A stretch of DNA of 64,000 nt from Caulobacteraceae bacterium UBA3198. Lineage in GTDB: Bacteria > Pseudomonadota > Alphaproteobacteria > Caulobacterales > Caulobacteraceae. The notes under the pieces were generated by a model that searched no databases, was not told the DNA's origin, and was given only the letters and a program-made list of their open reading frames with translations. The position numbers and the translations under genes are program-made. The DNA lies in the NCBI GenBank assembly GCA_002363865.1, contig DEWY01000015.1, positions 1-64,000 on the forward strand, written 5' to 3'. Of this stretch, positions 14,904 to 23,069 are shown in pieces. Each line of letters begins with the position of its first letter. Within the stretch, counting starts at the first letter, position 1.

Positions 14904-15707
14904 ATGCGGCTGCTGATCGCCCGTATTGCGCTCGTTCTGTCCCTGCTGCTGCCGGTCTGGTTCATGGTCGCCGCATTGGGGGTCAAGTTCGACCTCTGGT
15001 CCTGGCGTCTGGGTCTGGGCGTCCTCATCGTCCAGTGGGGGCCGCGTCTGTTGATCGCCGCCCTGGTGATCGCCCTGATCGCCCTTGTGGCGACCCTGGT
15101 CCGTTCGCCCCGCACCGGCTGGCGCGCGGCCCTGGTCGCCCTGATCATCCCGGTGTTGGGCTTTGGCTACCTGGCCTATGTGCGGAGCCAGTCTGCCAAC
15201 ATCCCGCCGATCCATGACGTGACGACCAATGTGGACGATCCGCCGGTCTATTCAGAGGCGATGATCGCCCTGCGGACCGCCGAAGAGGCCAATCCGGTGG
15301 CTGAGTTTTCCGCCCCGCTGACCAGCCTGCCTGCCTATCAGGGGCCGCGCTTCGCGCCCCTGGCGGGCAAGAGTCTCGGTCAGGTTGGGCAGGGAGCCTA
15401 TCCGGAGCTTGTCACCCTGGTCACGACGACGGCGCCGGCCGACGCCTTCGCCGCGGCGGAGGCCGAGGCTCGGGCGCAAGGCTGGACCATCGTCTCGGCC
15501 GACGCCGGAGCCGGCGTCATCGAAGCCACGGCGGAGACCTTCTGGTTCGGCTTCAAGGATGACGTGGTCATTCGGGTCCGGCCGGCCGAGGCAGGGTCGG
15601 CCATCGACATGCGCTCGACCTCGCGGGTGGGCCTGTCCGACCTGGGGGCCAACGCCGCGCGGATCGAAGCTTACATGACGGCTCTATCGAGCCGTCTCGC
15701 GGACTGA
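14904..15707 (+). CDS. DUF1499 membrane protein
   Basis: The product has 267 residues. Three hydrophobic helices occupy about residues 5-97 (ARIALVLSLLLPVWFMVAAL; a WGPRLLIAALVIALIALVATL segment; ALVALIIPVLGFGYLAY). The soluble remainder starts NIPPIHDVTTNVDDPPVY, a characteristic DUF1499 opening, and contains IVSADAGAGVIEATAETFWFGFKDDVVIRV and DMRSTSRVGLSDLGANAARI, also family hallmarks. The function of DUF1499 is not established. The ATG at 14904 has GAGGAAGG just upstream. It is divergent from the radical SAM operon and followed 20 nt later by the FAD oxidoreductase, so it may be co-regulated with both. Confidence 0.83.
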   Translation: MRLLIARIALVLSLLLPVWFMVAALGVKFDLWSWRLGLGVLIVQWGPRLLIAALVIALIALVATLVRSPRTGWRAALVALIIPVLGFGYLAYVRSQSANIPPIHDVTTNVDDPPVYSEAMIALRTAEEANPVAEFSAPLTSLPAYQGPRFAPLAGKSLGQVGQGAYPELVTLVTTTAPADAFAAAEAEARAQGWTIVSADAGAGVIEATAETFWFGFKDDVVIRVRPAEAGSAIDMRSTSRVGLSDLGANAARIEAYMTALSSRLAD

Positions 15708-15727
15708 ACGCGGCGGGTTCCAGACGC

Positions 15728-16837
15728 ATGAGACTGGTCCTGGTGGGCGCGGGTCACGCCCATCTGCACCTGCTGAATCAGGCTGGGACCCTGCGGACAG
15801 CGGGCCTGGACGTGACCCTGGTGGCGCCCGCGGCGTTTCATTATTCGGGCCTGGCGAGCGGCGTCCTGTCGGGGGCGCTGCCGTCTGCGGCCGCCCGGAT
15901 CGATGTGGCGGCCCTGGCGGCGGCGCATCAGGTGAAACATCGGCAGACCACGGTTGAGGCCGTCAATCGCTCGGCCCGCACCGTCCGGCTGGCCGAGGGC
16001 GCTGACCTTCCTTTTGACCTGGTGTCATTCAATGTGGGCTCCACGGTCGAGGATCCGATGGCGCTCGTCGGGGCGTTGGACGTCTGGCCGGTGAAGCCCC
16101 TGTCTCGCCTGTTCGATCTGCAGGCCCGTCTTGAGGCGATGCTGAGATGCGAGGGGCCGGCGCCCAGGGTGGTCGTGGCCGGCGGGGGACAGACGGGGTT
16201 CGAGATCGCCGCCGCAATCGCCGGGCTCTGCGCCCGCCATGGCCGCCAGGCCGATGTCACCATCGTCAGCCGATCCTCGCCCCATTGGGGTCCGGCGGCG
16301 GCCCTCGCCAGCCTGAGGCGGCATCTGGAGACGCGCGGGATCGGGGTTTTGGCTGGCGAGGTCGTCGCCCGCGAGGCGGGGCGTTGCGGTCTGACGGACG
16401 GCCGCAGCCTGCCCTGCGATGTGTTGGTTCTGGCCGGAGGTCTGGTGGCGCCGCCCCTGATTAGCGGTCTGGGCCTGCCGACCGATGAGGCGGGACGCTT
16501 GCGGGTCACGCCGGCGCTGCATGCCCCCGACGACCCGGCCGTCTTCGCGGCAGGCGACTGCGCTGTGATCGATAGCGCGCCGCGGCCGCCGGTCGGCGTC
16601 TTTGGCGTCCGGGCCGCGCCTGTCCTTGCGGCCAACCTGATGGCCCGCGCCCGGGGCGCCGCCTTGCGCGCCTATGAGCCCCAGCGGCGCTGGCTGTCGA
16701 TCATGGACCTCGGCGACGGGACCGGGCTCGCCCTGCGGGGGGAACTATGGTGGCGGGGCCGGGCGGCGCTCTGGCTCAAGCGGCGCCTCGACCTGGGGTT
16801 CGTCGCCGCCGCCCGCAGCCTCAGGCCAGGCGCTTGA
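15728..16837 (+). CDS. FAD-dependent pyridine nucleotide-disulfide-type oxidoreductase, SelD-N-terminal-associated family
   Basis: The 369-residue protein resembles NDH-2/sulfide-quinone-reductase-like flavoproteins. It starts MRLVLVGAGHAHLHLLNQ, a GxGxxH dinucleotide motif typical of the family that elsewhere occurs as an N-terminal extension of selenophosphate synthetase SelD (TIGR03169 type). A second Rossmann motif VVVAGGGQTGFEIAAAI binds NAD(P)H, and DDPAVFAAGDCAVI contacts FAD. No redox-active Cys pair is visible, so it is probably not a disulfide reductase. It stands alone here rather than fused to SelD, and no selD is in the window. It follows the DUF1499 gene by 20 nt and overlaps the convergent MerA-like gene by 17 nt. 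Confidence 0.82.
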   Translation: MRLVLVGAGHAHLHLLNQAGTLRTAGLDVTLVAPAAFHYSGLASGVLSGALPSAAARIDVAALAAAHQVKHRQTTVEAVNRSARTVRLAEGADLPFDLVSFNVGSTVEDPMALVGALDVWPVKPLSRLFDLQARLEAMLRCEGPAPRVVVAGGGQTGFEIAAAIAGLCARHGRQADVTIVSRSSPHWGPAAALASLRRHLETRGIGVLAGEVVAREAGRCGLTDGRSLPCDVLVLAGGLVAPPLISGLGLPTDEAGRLRVTPALHAPDDPAVFAAGDCAVIDSAPRPPVGVFGVRAAPVLAANLMARARGAALRAYEPQRRWLSIMDLGDGTGLALRGELWWRGRAALWLKRRLDLGFVAAARSLRPGA

Positions 16838-18242
16838 GGATCGAGACCACCTTGCGGGTGCGCGGCGAGAACAGCGCCGGGGTGTACCACTGTCCCGCCA
16901 GCCGCTTGCTGATCTCCCCGCGGGTCGGATAGGGCGCGATCATACTGGTGATCTGGCTGAGTTTCAGCCCGGCCGACAGAACCAGAGCCCAGAGCGCAAT
17001 GTGGTCGCCGGCGTGCCGGCCCACCAGGGTGACGCCCAGCACCTTGCCCTTGGCCGTGGTGACCAGCTTGCCCATGCCCCGGGTGTCACCCTCGGCGATG
17101 GCCCGGTCATTGCCGGCGAAGTCGAACACCTCGACCCGGACGTCGTCTCCATGCGCCTCGCGGGCCTGGGCTTCGCTGAGGCCCACGGCGGCCAGTTCGG
17201 GGTCGGCATAGGTCACGCGGGGGGTGGCCAGGCTGTCGGCGTTCACGGGCAGGCCGAAGATGGCGCGGCGCACCACCAGACCCGCATGGGCGCCGGCCAG
17301 ATGGGTGAACTGACCCCGTCCCGCGGCGTCGCCCACGGCATAGACGCGCCTGTTGCTGCTGCGCAAGGACTTGTCGGTGATGACCCCATTGCGGTCCCGT
17401 TCAATCCCGGCCACGGCGAGATCCAGCTCATCCAGGGCCGGCTTGCGGCCGACCGCCACCAGCAGGTGCGAGCCTGAGATTCGGGTCTCGCCGCGCTCGT
17501 CTTCCACCACCAGGGTGGGGCCGGCCTCGACCCGGATCGCCTTGCGTCCGGCCATCAGCTCCACCCCGTCGGCGCGAAGCTGTTCCAGCACGACATTGGC
17601 GGCGGCGGGGTCTTCGCGCCCGAGGATCTTGTCGGCCTCGACGATCACCACTTCGCTGCCCAGCCGGCGGAAGGCCTGGCCAAGCTCCACCCCGATCGGG
17701 CCGCCCCCCAGCACGATCAGCCGACTGGGGGCTTCGGTCAGCTCGAACACCGACTCATTGGTGAGATAGGGGACGGTGTCCAAGCCCGGGATGGGCGGAA
17801 CCGCCGCGCTGGAGCCGGTGGCGATGATGATCTTGCGCGCCCGGACACTGAAGCTGGCGCTGCCCAGCGTGCGGCCGTCGAGGAAGCGGGCGGGTTCGCG
17901 GATCACGGTGACGCCCAGCCTTTCGAAACGCTCTTGGCTGTCATGGGGCGCGATCGTGGCAATGGCGGCGTGCACGTGGGCCATGACCTGGGTGAAGTCG
18001 ACGGTGACATCGCCGGCATGGACCCCCAGCGTCTTGGCGTGGCGGGCCTCATGGGCGGCGGAGGCCGCGGCGATCAGGGCCTTGGAGGGAACACAGCCAT
18101 AGTTCAGGCAGTCGCCGCCCATTTCGCCCTTTTCGAACAGCACCACCTTCAGGCCCAACTGGGCGGCGCCTGCGGCCACGGACAGGCCGCCGGAGCCTGC
18201 GCCGATGACGGCGATATCGGCCTTGATGGTCTTGCCGCTCAT
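16821..18242 (-). CDS. mercuric-reductase/dihydrolipoamide-dehydrogenase-like flavoprotein
   Basis: The 473-residue protein is a pyridine nucleotide-disulfide oxidoreductase: ADIAVIGAGSGGLSVAAGA (FAD), GGDCLNYGCVPSKA with redox Cys45/Cys50, LIVLGGGPIGVELGQAF (NAD(P)H) and RRVYAVGDAAG. At the C-terminus the usual catalytic HxHPT is replaced by APYPT (436-440), with Tyr at the His position, as in mercuric reductase; however it has neither the MerA C-terminal Cys pair nor an N-terminal metal domain. So it is a distinct thiol/disulfide or electron-transfer flavoprotein rather than Lpd or MerA proper. It overlaps the downstream TVP38 gene by 4 nt (ATGA-type) and the convergent FAD gene by 17 nt. 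Confidence 0.85.
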   Translation of the reverse strand: MSGKTIKADIAVIGAGSGGLSVAAGAAQLGLKVVLFEKGEMGGDCLNYGCVPSKALIAAASAAHEARHAKTLGVHAGDVTVDFTQVMAHVHAAIATIAPHDSQERFERLGVTVIREPARFLDGRTLGSASFSVRARKIIIATGSSAAVPPIPGLDTVPYLTNESVFELTEAPSRLIVLGGGPIGVELGQAFRRLGSEVVIVEADKILGREDPAAANVVLEQLRADGVELMAGRKAIRVEAGPTLVVEDERGETRISGSHLLVAVGRKPALDELDLAVAGIERDRNGVITDKSLRSSNRRVYAVGDAAGRGQFTHLAGAHAGLVVRRAIFGLPVNADSLATPRVTYADPELAAVGLSEAQAREAHGDDVRVEVFDFAGNDRAIAEGDTRGMGKLVTTAKGKVLGVTLVGRHAGDHIALWALVLSAGLKLSQITSMIAPYPTRGEISKRLAGQWYTPALFSPRTRKVVSILKRLA

Positions 18243-18955
18243 AGGGTCTCTCCGGTCTTGGCCCGGCGGCGCTGATAGAGGGTGACCCCGAGCGAGAGCA
18301 GGCCGAGCGCCACCAGGGGGCCAAGGATATTGGGCTGGAAGATCACCCCCAGGTCGGGCGCCTCGTCCCGGGCCAACAGGTCGCCGATGCCCGCGCCAAT
18401 GCCGCTATAGATGAAGGTCGCCGGCATGATGCCGATGAAGGTGGCGAGGGCATAAGGCCCCAACGGAGCGTGGGCCAGGGCGGCGGCCACATTGACCAGC
18501 CAGAAGGGCGCGAGCGGGATAAGCCGCAGGGTCAGGATGTAGCCGAAGGCGCCGGCGGCGACGCCGTCGATAATCGCCTTCAGCCGTCCCTGAGAAGCTT
18601 CCGCCCGCTGCCGGAGGGCCGCGCCAAGCGAGGTGCGCACGGCGTAGAAGACCGCGATGGCGCCGATCGTGGCGCCTACGACAGTGGCCGCGCCGCCGAC
18701 CCAGATGCCGAACAGGTAGCCGCCGGCCAGGGTGAGGATCACCGCGCCGGGCACGCTGAGCGCGGTGGACAGGGCGTAGATGCCGACGAAGGCCAGCAGC
18801 GCCAGGGGCAGGTTGTCGGCCACCAGGGCGCGCAGCGCGGCCTCATGGGTCTGCAGGGCCTGGAGGTTCAGGAACCGGCCCAGGTCGCTGGTGAACACCA
18901 GGACAAGACCGATCGCCAGGATCAGCAGGGGCAGATAGCGCTTCAGTCTTGTCAT
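18239..18955 (-). CDS. TVP38/TMEM64 (DedA/VTT) family membrane protein
   Basis: From ATG 18955 the product has 238 residues and five to six hydrophobic segments. The VTT-domain core is clear: ALSTALSVPGAVILTLAGGYLFG, a small-residue-rich GGAATVVGATIGAIAVFYAVR, and LRLIPLAPFWLVNVAAALA. These proteins are predicted lipid- or anion-handling membrane proteins of the DedA superfamily. TVP38 proteins commonly sit next to MerA-like flavoproteins, as here. This gene is upstream of, and overlaps, the flavoprotein gene. The in-frame extension to 19186 crosses a terminator and is rejected. Confidence 0.85.
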   Translation of the reverse strand: MTRLKRYLPLLILAIGLVLVFTSDLGRFLNLQALQTHEAALRALVADNLPLALLAFVGIYALSTALSVPGAVILTLAGGYLFGIWVGGAATVVGATIGAIAVFYAVRTSLGAALRQRAEASQGRLKAIIDGVAAGAFGYILTLRLIPLAPFWLVNVAAALAHAPLGPYALATFIGIMPATFIYSGIGAGIGDLLARDEAPDLGVIFQPNILGPLVALGLLSLGVTLYQRRRAKTGETL

Positions 18956-19063
18956 GGGTCCCCCAGGGCTGACCGCCCCCCTCACGAGCGCGGCGATGGT
19001 CGACCACCCGGATCTTTCGTGCGGCGGTCGGTCCTGGTTACAGCCACGCCTGGGGGCGCGTCC

Positions 19064-19108
19064 TGGAAAAAGGCGAACGGCGCGCCAGTCTTTCGACTCG
19101 CGCGCCGT
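19064..19108 (-). terminator. Rho-independent terminator of the first TonB receptor gene
   Basis: Read on the minus strand, the sequence after the receptor stop forms ACGGCGCGC/GCGCGCCGT (9 bp), one G-G mismatch, then AGTC/GACT closing a GAAA tetraloop, followed by TCGCCTTTTTCC. Strong stem plus T-run is a textbook intrinsic terminator. Confidence 0.78.
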
Positions 19109-19136
19109 CGCGTCTCGGCTGTGAAGTCGCCTTGGA

Positions 19137-21959
19137 CTAGAAGGCCAGGCGCAGGCCGACCCGGAAGGTCCGGCCCAGCACGTCATAGAGGCTGCGGTTG
19201 GTCTGCAGATAACCGACCGTGTTTTCCGCGCCCAGGGCCGCCGGGTTGGCGGTCAGGGGCGGGTCGTTGTTGAACAGGTTCTTGATCGAAATGTAGGCCT
19301 CGCCGCTGGCGCCGCTCTGGCCCAGGTCGAAGGCGTAGGTGGCCGAGGCGTCGAAATAGAGGGCGCCTTCGATATTGTTGTCGTTGATCGTGTAATAGGG
19401 CGGCGCCAGGGTCGGGCAGGCGCTGGTGCATTCGGTGTAGGCGTTGCTGATCACCCCGTCGCTGACCCCGCGGGCGGTAAAGTTCAGGCTGATCGGATCG
19501 AGGTCATAGGCGGCCGTCACCCGGTAGACCCAGTCCGGCGTGGCGCTGACATTGGAGCCCGCGAGATCGATGGCGGTGACGCCGTTGTCGGTCACGTTTT
19601 CGATGTAGTGCGTGGCCATGGCCCGCAGGGACAGGTCGCCAGCCGCGCTGGGGATGAAGGTGTCGAGCGACGTGCGGTAGGACGCTTCGATGTCCAGGCC
19701 CTTGGCGCTCAGGCTGTTCAGGTTCTCATAGAACAGGTCGATGAAGGCCAGGCGGCCGTTCTCGTAACGCAGATTGCTGCAGTAGCGCTGGACGTTGTTC
19801 AGGAGACAGAAGTCCGCTGAGTCCTGGGCGGTGACGAAGCTAATCACCCCCTCCACCTTGATCTCGTAATAGTCAATCGAGGCGGCGAAGCCAGGCAGGA
19901 AGCTCGGCTGAAAGACCACCCCAAGGCCCAGTCCGTCGGCCACCTCAGGCTCGACCTCCGTGCTGCCCTTCAGGTTCTGGACGAAGGGGGTGGCCACCCC
20001 GTTGATCGAGACGGCGTTGCTTCGGGCGGTGCCGGCGTCGAACAGCTCGCTCATATTGGCGGCCCGGATGTCCCGCGACGCGGTGGCGCGCAGGGTGATG
20101 TCCGGGATGGGCGAGTAGGTCAGGCCGGCCTTCCAGGTGGTGACGCCGCCAGAGGTGCTGTAGCGCGTGTAGCGGGCCGCGCCGTTGAAATCGAGGCCCT
20201 CCATGATCGGGATCAGGGTCTCGATATAGCCTTCGACGACGTCGTACTCGCCGGTGGTGACCTTGTAGTTGCCATATTTCCAGCCCGACTGTGAGGCGGC
20301 GTCGACCTCGCCGTCGAGGGTTTCATTGCGCCATTCCGCGCCGAACGCGATGTCGATCGGGCCGGCCCAGCCGGTGAAATCGGTGGTGAAGTTCACCGCC
20401 GCCACGTCCTGCACAAACTCCTGGGTGCGCAGCGGCTGGCCGAGGACATAGTCAATGGCCGCCTGGCTGGCGACGCCGACCCCAAAGCGGTTCAACGGCA
20501 CGCATCCGTTGGTCGGAGCGGCGATGGTGGAGCGGCAAACGATCTGGCCCGTGGTCGGATGCACCACGGCGTCCGTGGCGAGCGCGAGACGCGTGTTGTT
20601 CCAGGTGGGGGTCAGTTCTTCACGGGTCTTGGTCACGCCGTGCTGGTAGTAGGCGTCCCATCCAAAGTCGCGACCAAGGAGGCTGAAGTCGCCGTCAGCG
20701 CCGACCACATAGCGGGAGGTCTCGCGGATGTTGTTGCTGCCCGACTTCGGGAAGTCGGCGGTGCCAGAGCCCATGACGAACGAGGTCAGGCCCAGGGTCG
20801 TCATCTGATCGCGGACCGACGCCGGCAGGAAGGCGTTGTCCGACCGGATCGTAATCCCCGTGCTGGTGGGCTGGATGTAGTAGCTCAAGCCCTCGTATCG
20901 GGCATAGGACGCCTGGGCGAAGACATTGATGTTCGGGGCGACCTCGTAGCTCACGCGTCCGAAGAAGCTGTCACGATCCTCATCCGGAAGCAGGGAGTTG
21001 GTGCCGTTGAGGCTGGAGGTGTATTCCCAGTCGCCCCCGATCATCCACTGGCCCGACACCTGCCCATAGGCGAGCTGGTTCACGGTCCCGTTGACGCCGA
21101 AATAGGTGCCCCGCAGCGGGCCGGCGGTGATCAGACCGCCCGGCGTATAGGAGGAGATGCCCACATTGTCGGCCACCACATAGAAGGGCTGGCCCGCCGC
21201 CGTATTGGGATTGCGGATGGCGAAGTGGCCGGTCTTGTTCCAGTCGCGGCTGACCCCGTGGATCCCCTCCTGACTGACCGTCTCGGCGCTGAGCAGGATG
21301 TGGCCCTTGCCGTCGGCGAAGGGTGAGCCGGCGGTGAAGTTGTACTTCCAGTTCTCGCCGTCGCCATAGGTGGTCTCGCCGTACTCGGCGGTCATCTTCA
21401 GGCCGGTATAGGTCTTATCGAGGATGAAGTTCACCACGCCGCCGACGGCGTCGGAGCCATAGGCCGACGAGGCGCCGCCGGTCACAACCTCGACCCGGGA
21501 AATCAGGGACTGCGGGAAGGTGTTCGTGTCCACCTGGCCCGTGGCGGCCGACACCACTGAGCGTTGTCCGTCAAACAGAACCAGCGTCCGGCCAGTGCCC
21601 AGGGCGCGCAGGTTCAGGGCGCTGATACCGGCCTGGCCGTTGCTGAGGGAGCCCGAAGAGCTCGAGGCGGTGACCGACCCGGCCACGGACGGCAGGGTGT
21701 TGACGAAATCGGCGATGTTGGCAGGCGCCTCGGCGAGAATCTCCGCCGATCCCAGCACGTTGACCGGCGTGGGCGCGTCGTAACCGTCGCGCACGATGCG
21801 CGAGCCTGTGACGACCACTTCCTCAAGTTCAGCGCTGGACGCTGTCTGGGCCAGGACAGGGACGGCCTGGGCCATCAGGGCCGCGGCGCTTGCGGTGGCC
21901 AGGGCGTAGCGGCGAAGGCGGCGCGAGGACGAAGCGAGCGATGGAGACGGATAGGTCAT
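19137..21959 (-). CDS. TonB-dependent outer-membrane receptor
   Basis: This 940-residue protein would import a scarce substrate across the outer membrane using TonB energy. It has a signal peptide (RRLRRYALATASAAALMAQ, cut after VLAQ), the TonB-box-like ELEEVVVTGSRI, a plug domain (DAPTPVNVLGSAEIL; LRALGTGRTLVLFDGQR; SRVEVVTGGASSAYGSDAVG) and a long beta-barrel ending in FRVGLRLAF, with the required C-terminal Phe. The start at 21959 is taken because it begins the signal peptide; 22016 is an upstream alternative. It is divergent from an Lrp/AsnC regulator and close to an exported M20 amidohydrolase, so a peptide- or acyl-amino-acid-like substrate is plausible, by context only. A strong terminator follows. 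Confidence 0.93.
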   Translation of the reverse strand: MTYPSPSLASSSRRLRRYALATASAAALMAQAVPVLAQTASSAELEEVVVTGSRIVRDGYDAPTPVNVLGSAEILAEAPANIADFVNTLPSVAGSVTASSSSGSLSNGQAGISALNLRALGTGRTLVLFDGQRSVVSAATGQVDTNTFPQSLISRVEVVTGGASSAYGSDAVGGVVNFILDKTYTGLKMTAEYGETTYGDGENWKYNFTAGSPFADGKGHILLSAETVSQEGIHGVSRDWNKTGHFAIRNPNTAAGQPFYVVADNVGISSYTPGGLITAGPLRGTYFGVNGTVNQLAYGQVSGQWMIGGDWEYTSSLNGTNSLLPDEDRDSFFGRVSYEVAPNINVFAQASYARYEGLSYYIQPTSTGITIRSDNAFLPASVRDQMTTLGLTSFVMGSGTADFPKSGSNNIRETSRYVVGADGDFSLLGRDFGWDAYYQHGVTKTREELTPTWNNTRLALATDAVVHPTTGQIVCRSTIAAPTNGCVPLNRFGVGVASQAAIDYVLGQPLRTQEFVQDVAAVNFTTDFTGWAGPIDIAFGAEWRNETLDGEVDAASQSGWKYGNYKVTTGEYDVVEGYIETLIPIMEGLDFNGAARYTRYSTSGGVTTWKAGLTYSPIPDITLRATASRDIRAANMSELFDAGTARSNAVSINGVATPFVQNLKGSTEVEPEVADGLGLGVVFQPSFLPGFAASIDYYEIKVEGVISFVTAQDSADFCLLNNVQRYCSNLRYENGRLAFIDLFYENLNSLSAKGLDIEASYRTSLDTFIPSAAGDLSLRAMATHYIENVTDNGVTAIDLAGSNVSATPDWVYRVTAAYDLDPISLNFTARGVSDGVISNAYTECTSACPTLAPPYYTINDNNIEGALYFDASATYAFDLGQSGASGEAYISIKNLFNNDPPLTANPAALGAENTVGYLQTNRSLYDVLGRTFRVGLRLAF

Positions 21960-22255
21960 GGCGATTCTCGACTCTTCTGAAAGGATCCCCGGCGCCTGGG
22001 CGCAGAGAACCGTCACGCGCGCCCCCCAAAGGCGTGCGTCGGCAGGGAGGGCCGGTGACGGCCCTTCTCCTCTTGATTTCGGATCAGAACCCGGGCGGTC
22101 CCTGCGATCGGGGAGGTGATCTCAGGACTGCTGGGGCATAGGTTGTGGACCCTGGCGCTCTAGACAGACCAGGATGGCGCAGGCCTCATCAGGGACTGCC
22201 ACGCCAGGCCGGGCCGCTGTGGGCATCACGCGCGGCGGCGCGATGGCGATGACGG

Positions 22256-22267
22256 GAAAGCGTTTTC
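22256..22267. promoter_or_regulatory. LacI-family-like operator
   Basis: GAAAGCGTTTTC is nearly palindromic (10 of 12 positions match its reverse complement) with a central CG, the form of LacI/GalR-type operators that control many TonB-dependent receptor genes in Caulobacterales. It lies about 300 bp upstream of the receptor start. No LacI-type gene is in the window, so this is only a candidate. Confidence 0.3.
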
Positions 22268-22429
22268 AATCGGACACACATGGAGACTACCCCCGGTTAT
22301 ATTTGTTCCAATGCGTCAGTTGCTAGCGACCAAAGTTGCCGACACCCTTCTGCAACCATCGGTCACTAACTCAGCAGGGACAGAATAATTGGCTTGTTGA
22401 TGATGTGGTTGGATAACTAGAGCCTTTAT

Positions 22430-22461
22430 GCGTAAATCGTCTTTGTGCTCTCGATTTGCGC
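22430..22461. promoter_or_regulatory. inverted repeat upstream of the Lrp-type gene (candidate autoregulatory site)
   Basis: GCGTAAATCG, a 12-nt spacer, then CGATTTGCGC: the 10-bp arms pair at 9 of 10 positions. It ends 17 nt before the regulator ATG, a position where binding would block its own transcription or translation. A second repeat with the same 12-nt spacer lies upstream of the M20 gene at 24827-24852. Confidence 0.45.
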
Positions 22462-22478
22462 AGTGAAACAGGGATTGC

Positions 22479-22982
22479 ATGTCGAAATTCGAACACGTGG
22501 GCTTGGACGCAATCGACTTTCAAATCCTGCGGGAACTGTCGATTGATGGGCGGGCGTCCGACGTCTGGTTGGGTGAGAAAATCAACCTGTCCAGCACGGC
22601 GGTGGCTCGGCGCCGGAAGATCCTGGAGGAGCGCCAGGCTGTGCTCAGCTATTCGGCGGACCTGAACATGCCGATGCTGGGGTTCAGCGTGGTGGTCTTC
22701 GTGGCCATCGAGCTCAGCTCTCAGGCCGAGCGCGCCTTGAATGAGTTCGAGCGCGAGGTCGTCAAGTGTCCGTCAGTGTCCTATTGTGGATTCGTCTCCG
22801 GAGACACGGACTTCCTGATCATGCTGAATGTGGAGTCCTTTGAGGACTATGATCGGGTTTATCGACGGGAGCTGTCTATGCTTCCCCATGTGTCCCGGAT
22901 CCGCAGCAGCTTCGTGATCCGGGAGGTGGCGCGGCGCTCGACCCCGCCCATCGTCTTCCAGGACCGAACCGAGGGGCGCTGA
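22479..22982 (+). CDS. Lrp/AsnC-family transcriptional regulator
   Basis: The 167-residue protein has the family layout: an N-terminal helix-turn-helix opening GLDAIDFQILRELSIDGRASDVWLG with the recognition helix near NLSSTAVARRRKILEE, and a C-terminal RAM/AsnC ligand domain with FSVVVFVAIEL, VVKCPSVSYCGFVSGDTDFLIML and YRRELSMLPHVSRIRSSFVIREV. Such proteins form octamers and respond to amino acids or related metabolites. It sits between a TonB receptor (divergent) and an M20 amidohydrolase (convergent), so it likely controls them. An inverted repeat right before its start suggests autoregulation. Confidence 0.92.
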   Translation: MSKFEHVGLDAIDFQILRELSIDGRASDVWLGEKINLSSTAVARRRKILEERQAVLSYSADLNMPMLGFSVVVFVAIELSSQAERALNEFEREVVKCPSVSYCGFVSGDTDFLIMLNVESFEDYDRVYRRELSMLPHVSRIRSSFVIREVARRSTPPIVFQDRTEGR

Positions 22983-23026
22983 GGCCTGAGCCGGTTTTCT
23001 TGAGGTCTTTCCTGGTCTTGGAGTTT

Positions 23027-23060
23027 GGCGTCCCGCGCCAAGGGGATAACGCGGGACGCC
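23027..23060. terminator. strong hairpin between convergent genes
   Basis: GGCGTCCCGCG (23027-23037) and CGCGGGACGCC (23050-23060) form a perfect 11-bp stem with a 12-nt loop, between the Lrp-type gene and the M20 gene. Neither side is followed by a clean T-run, so it may act as a weak bidirectional terminator or as an mRNA 3'-end stabiliser. Confidence 0.5.
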
Positions 23061-23069
23061 GCCTTGGGA

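Larger units (their letters stand above)
21960..22478. promoter_or_regulatory. divergent control region between TonB receptor and Lrp-type regulator
   Basis: No gene is seen in these 519 bases. The region contains a LacI/GalR-operator-like sequence at 22256-22267, an inverted repeat right before the regulator start at 22430-22461, and a more AT-rich stretch at about 22285-22480 where both promoters are likely. The long spacing from the receptor start (nearly 300 bp to the operator-like site) suggests a long 5' leader or an unseen element. Confidence 0.5.

Noticed and set aside
16821..18242. Naming the flavoprotein lpdA or merA
   Set aside because: It lacks the catalytic His of Lpd and the terminal Cys pair of MerA, and no dehydrogenase-complex or mer genes are nearby.
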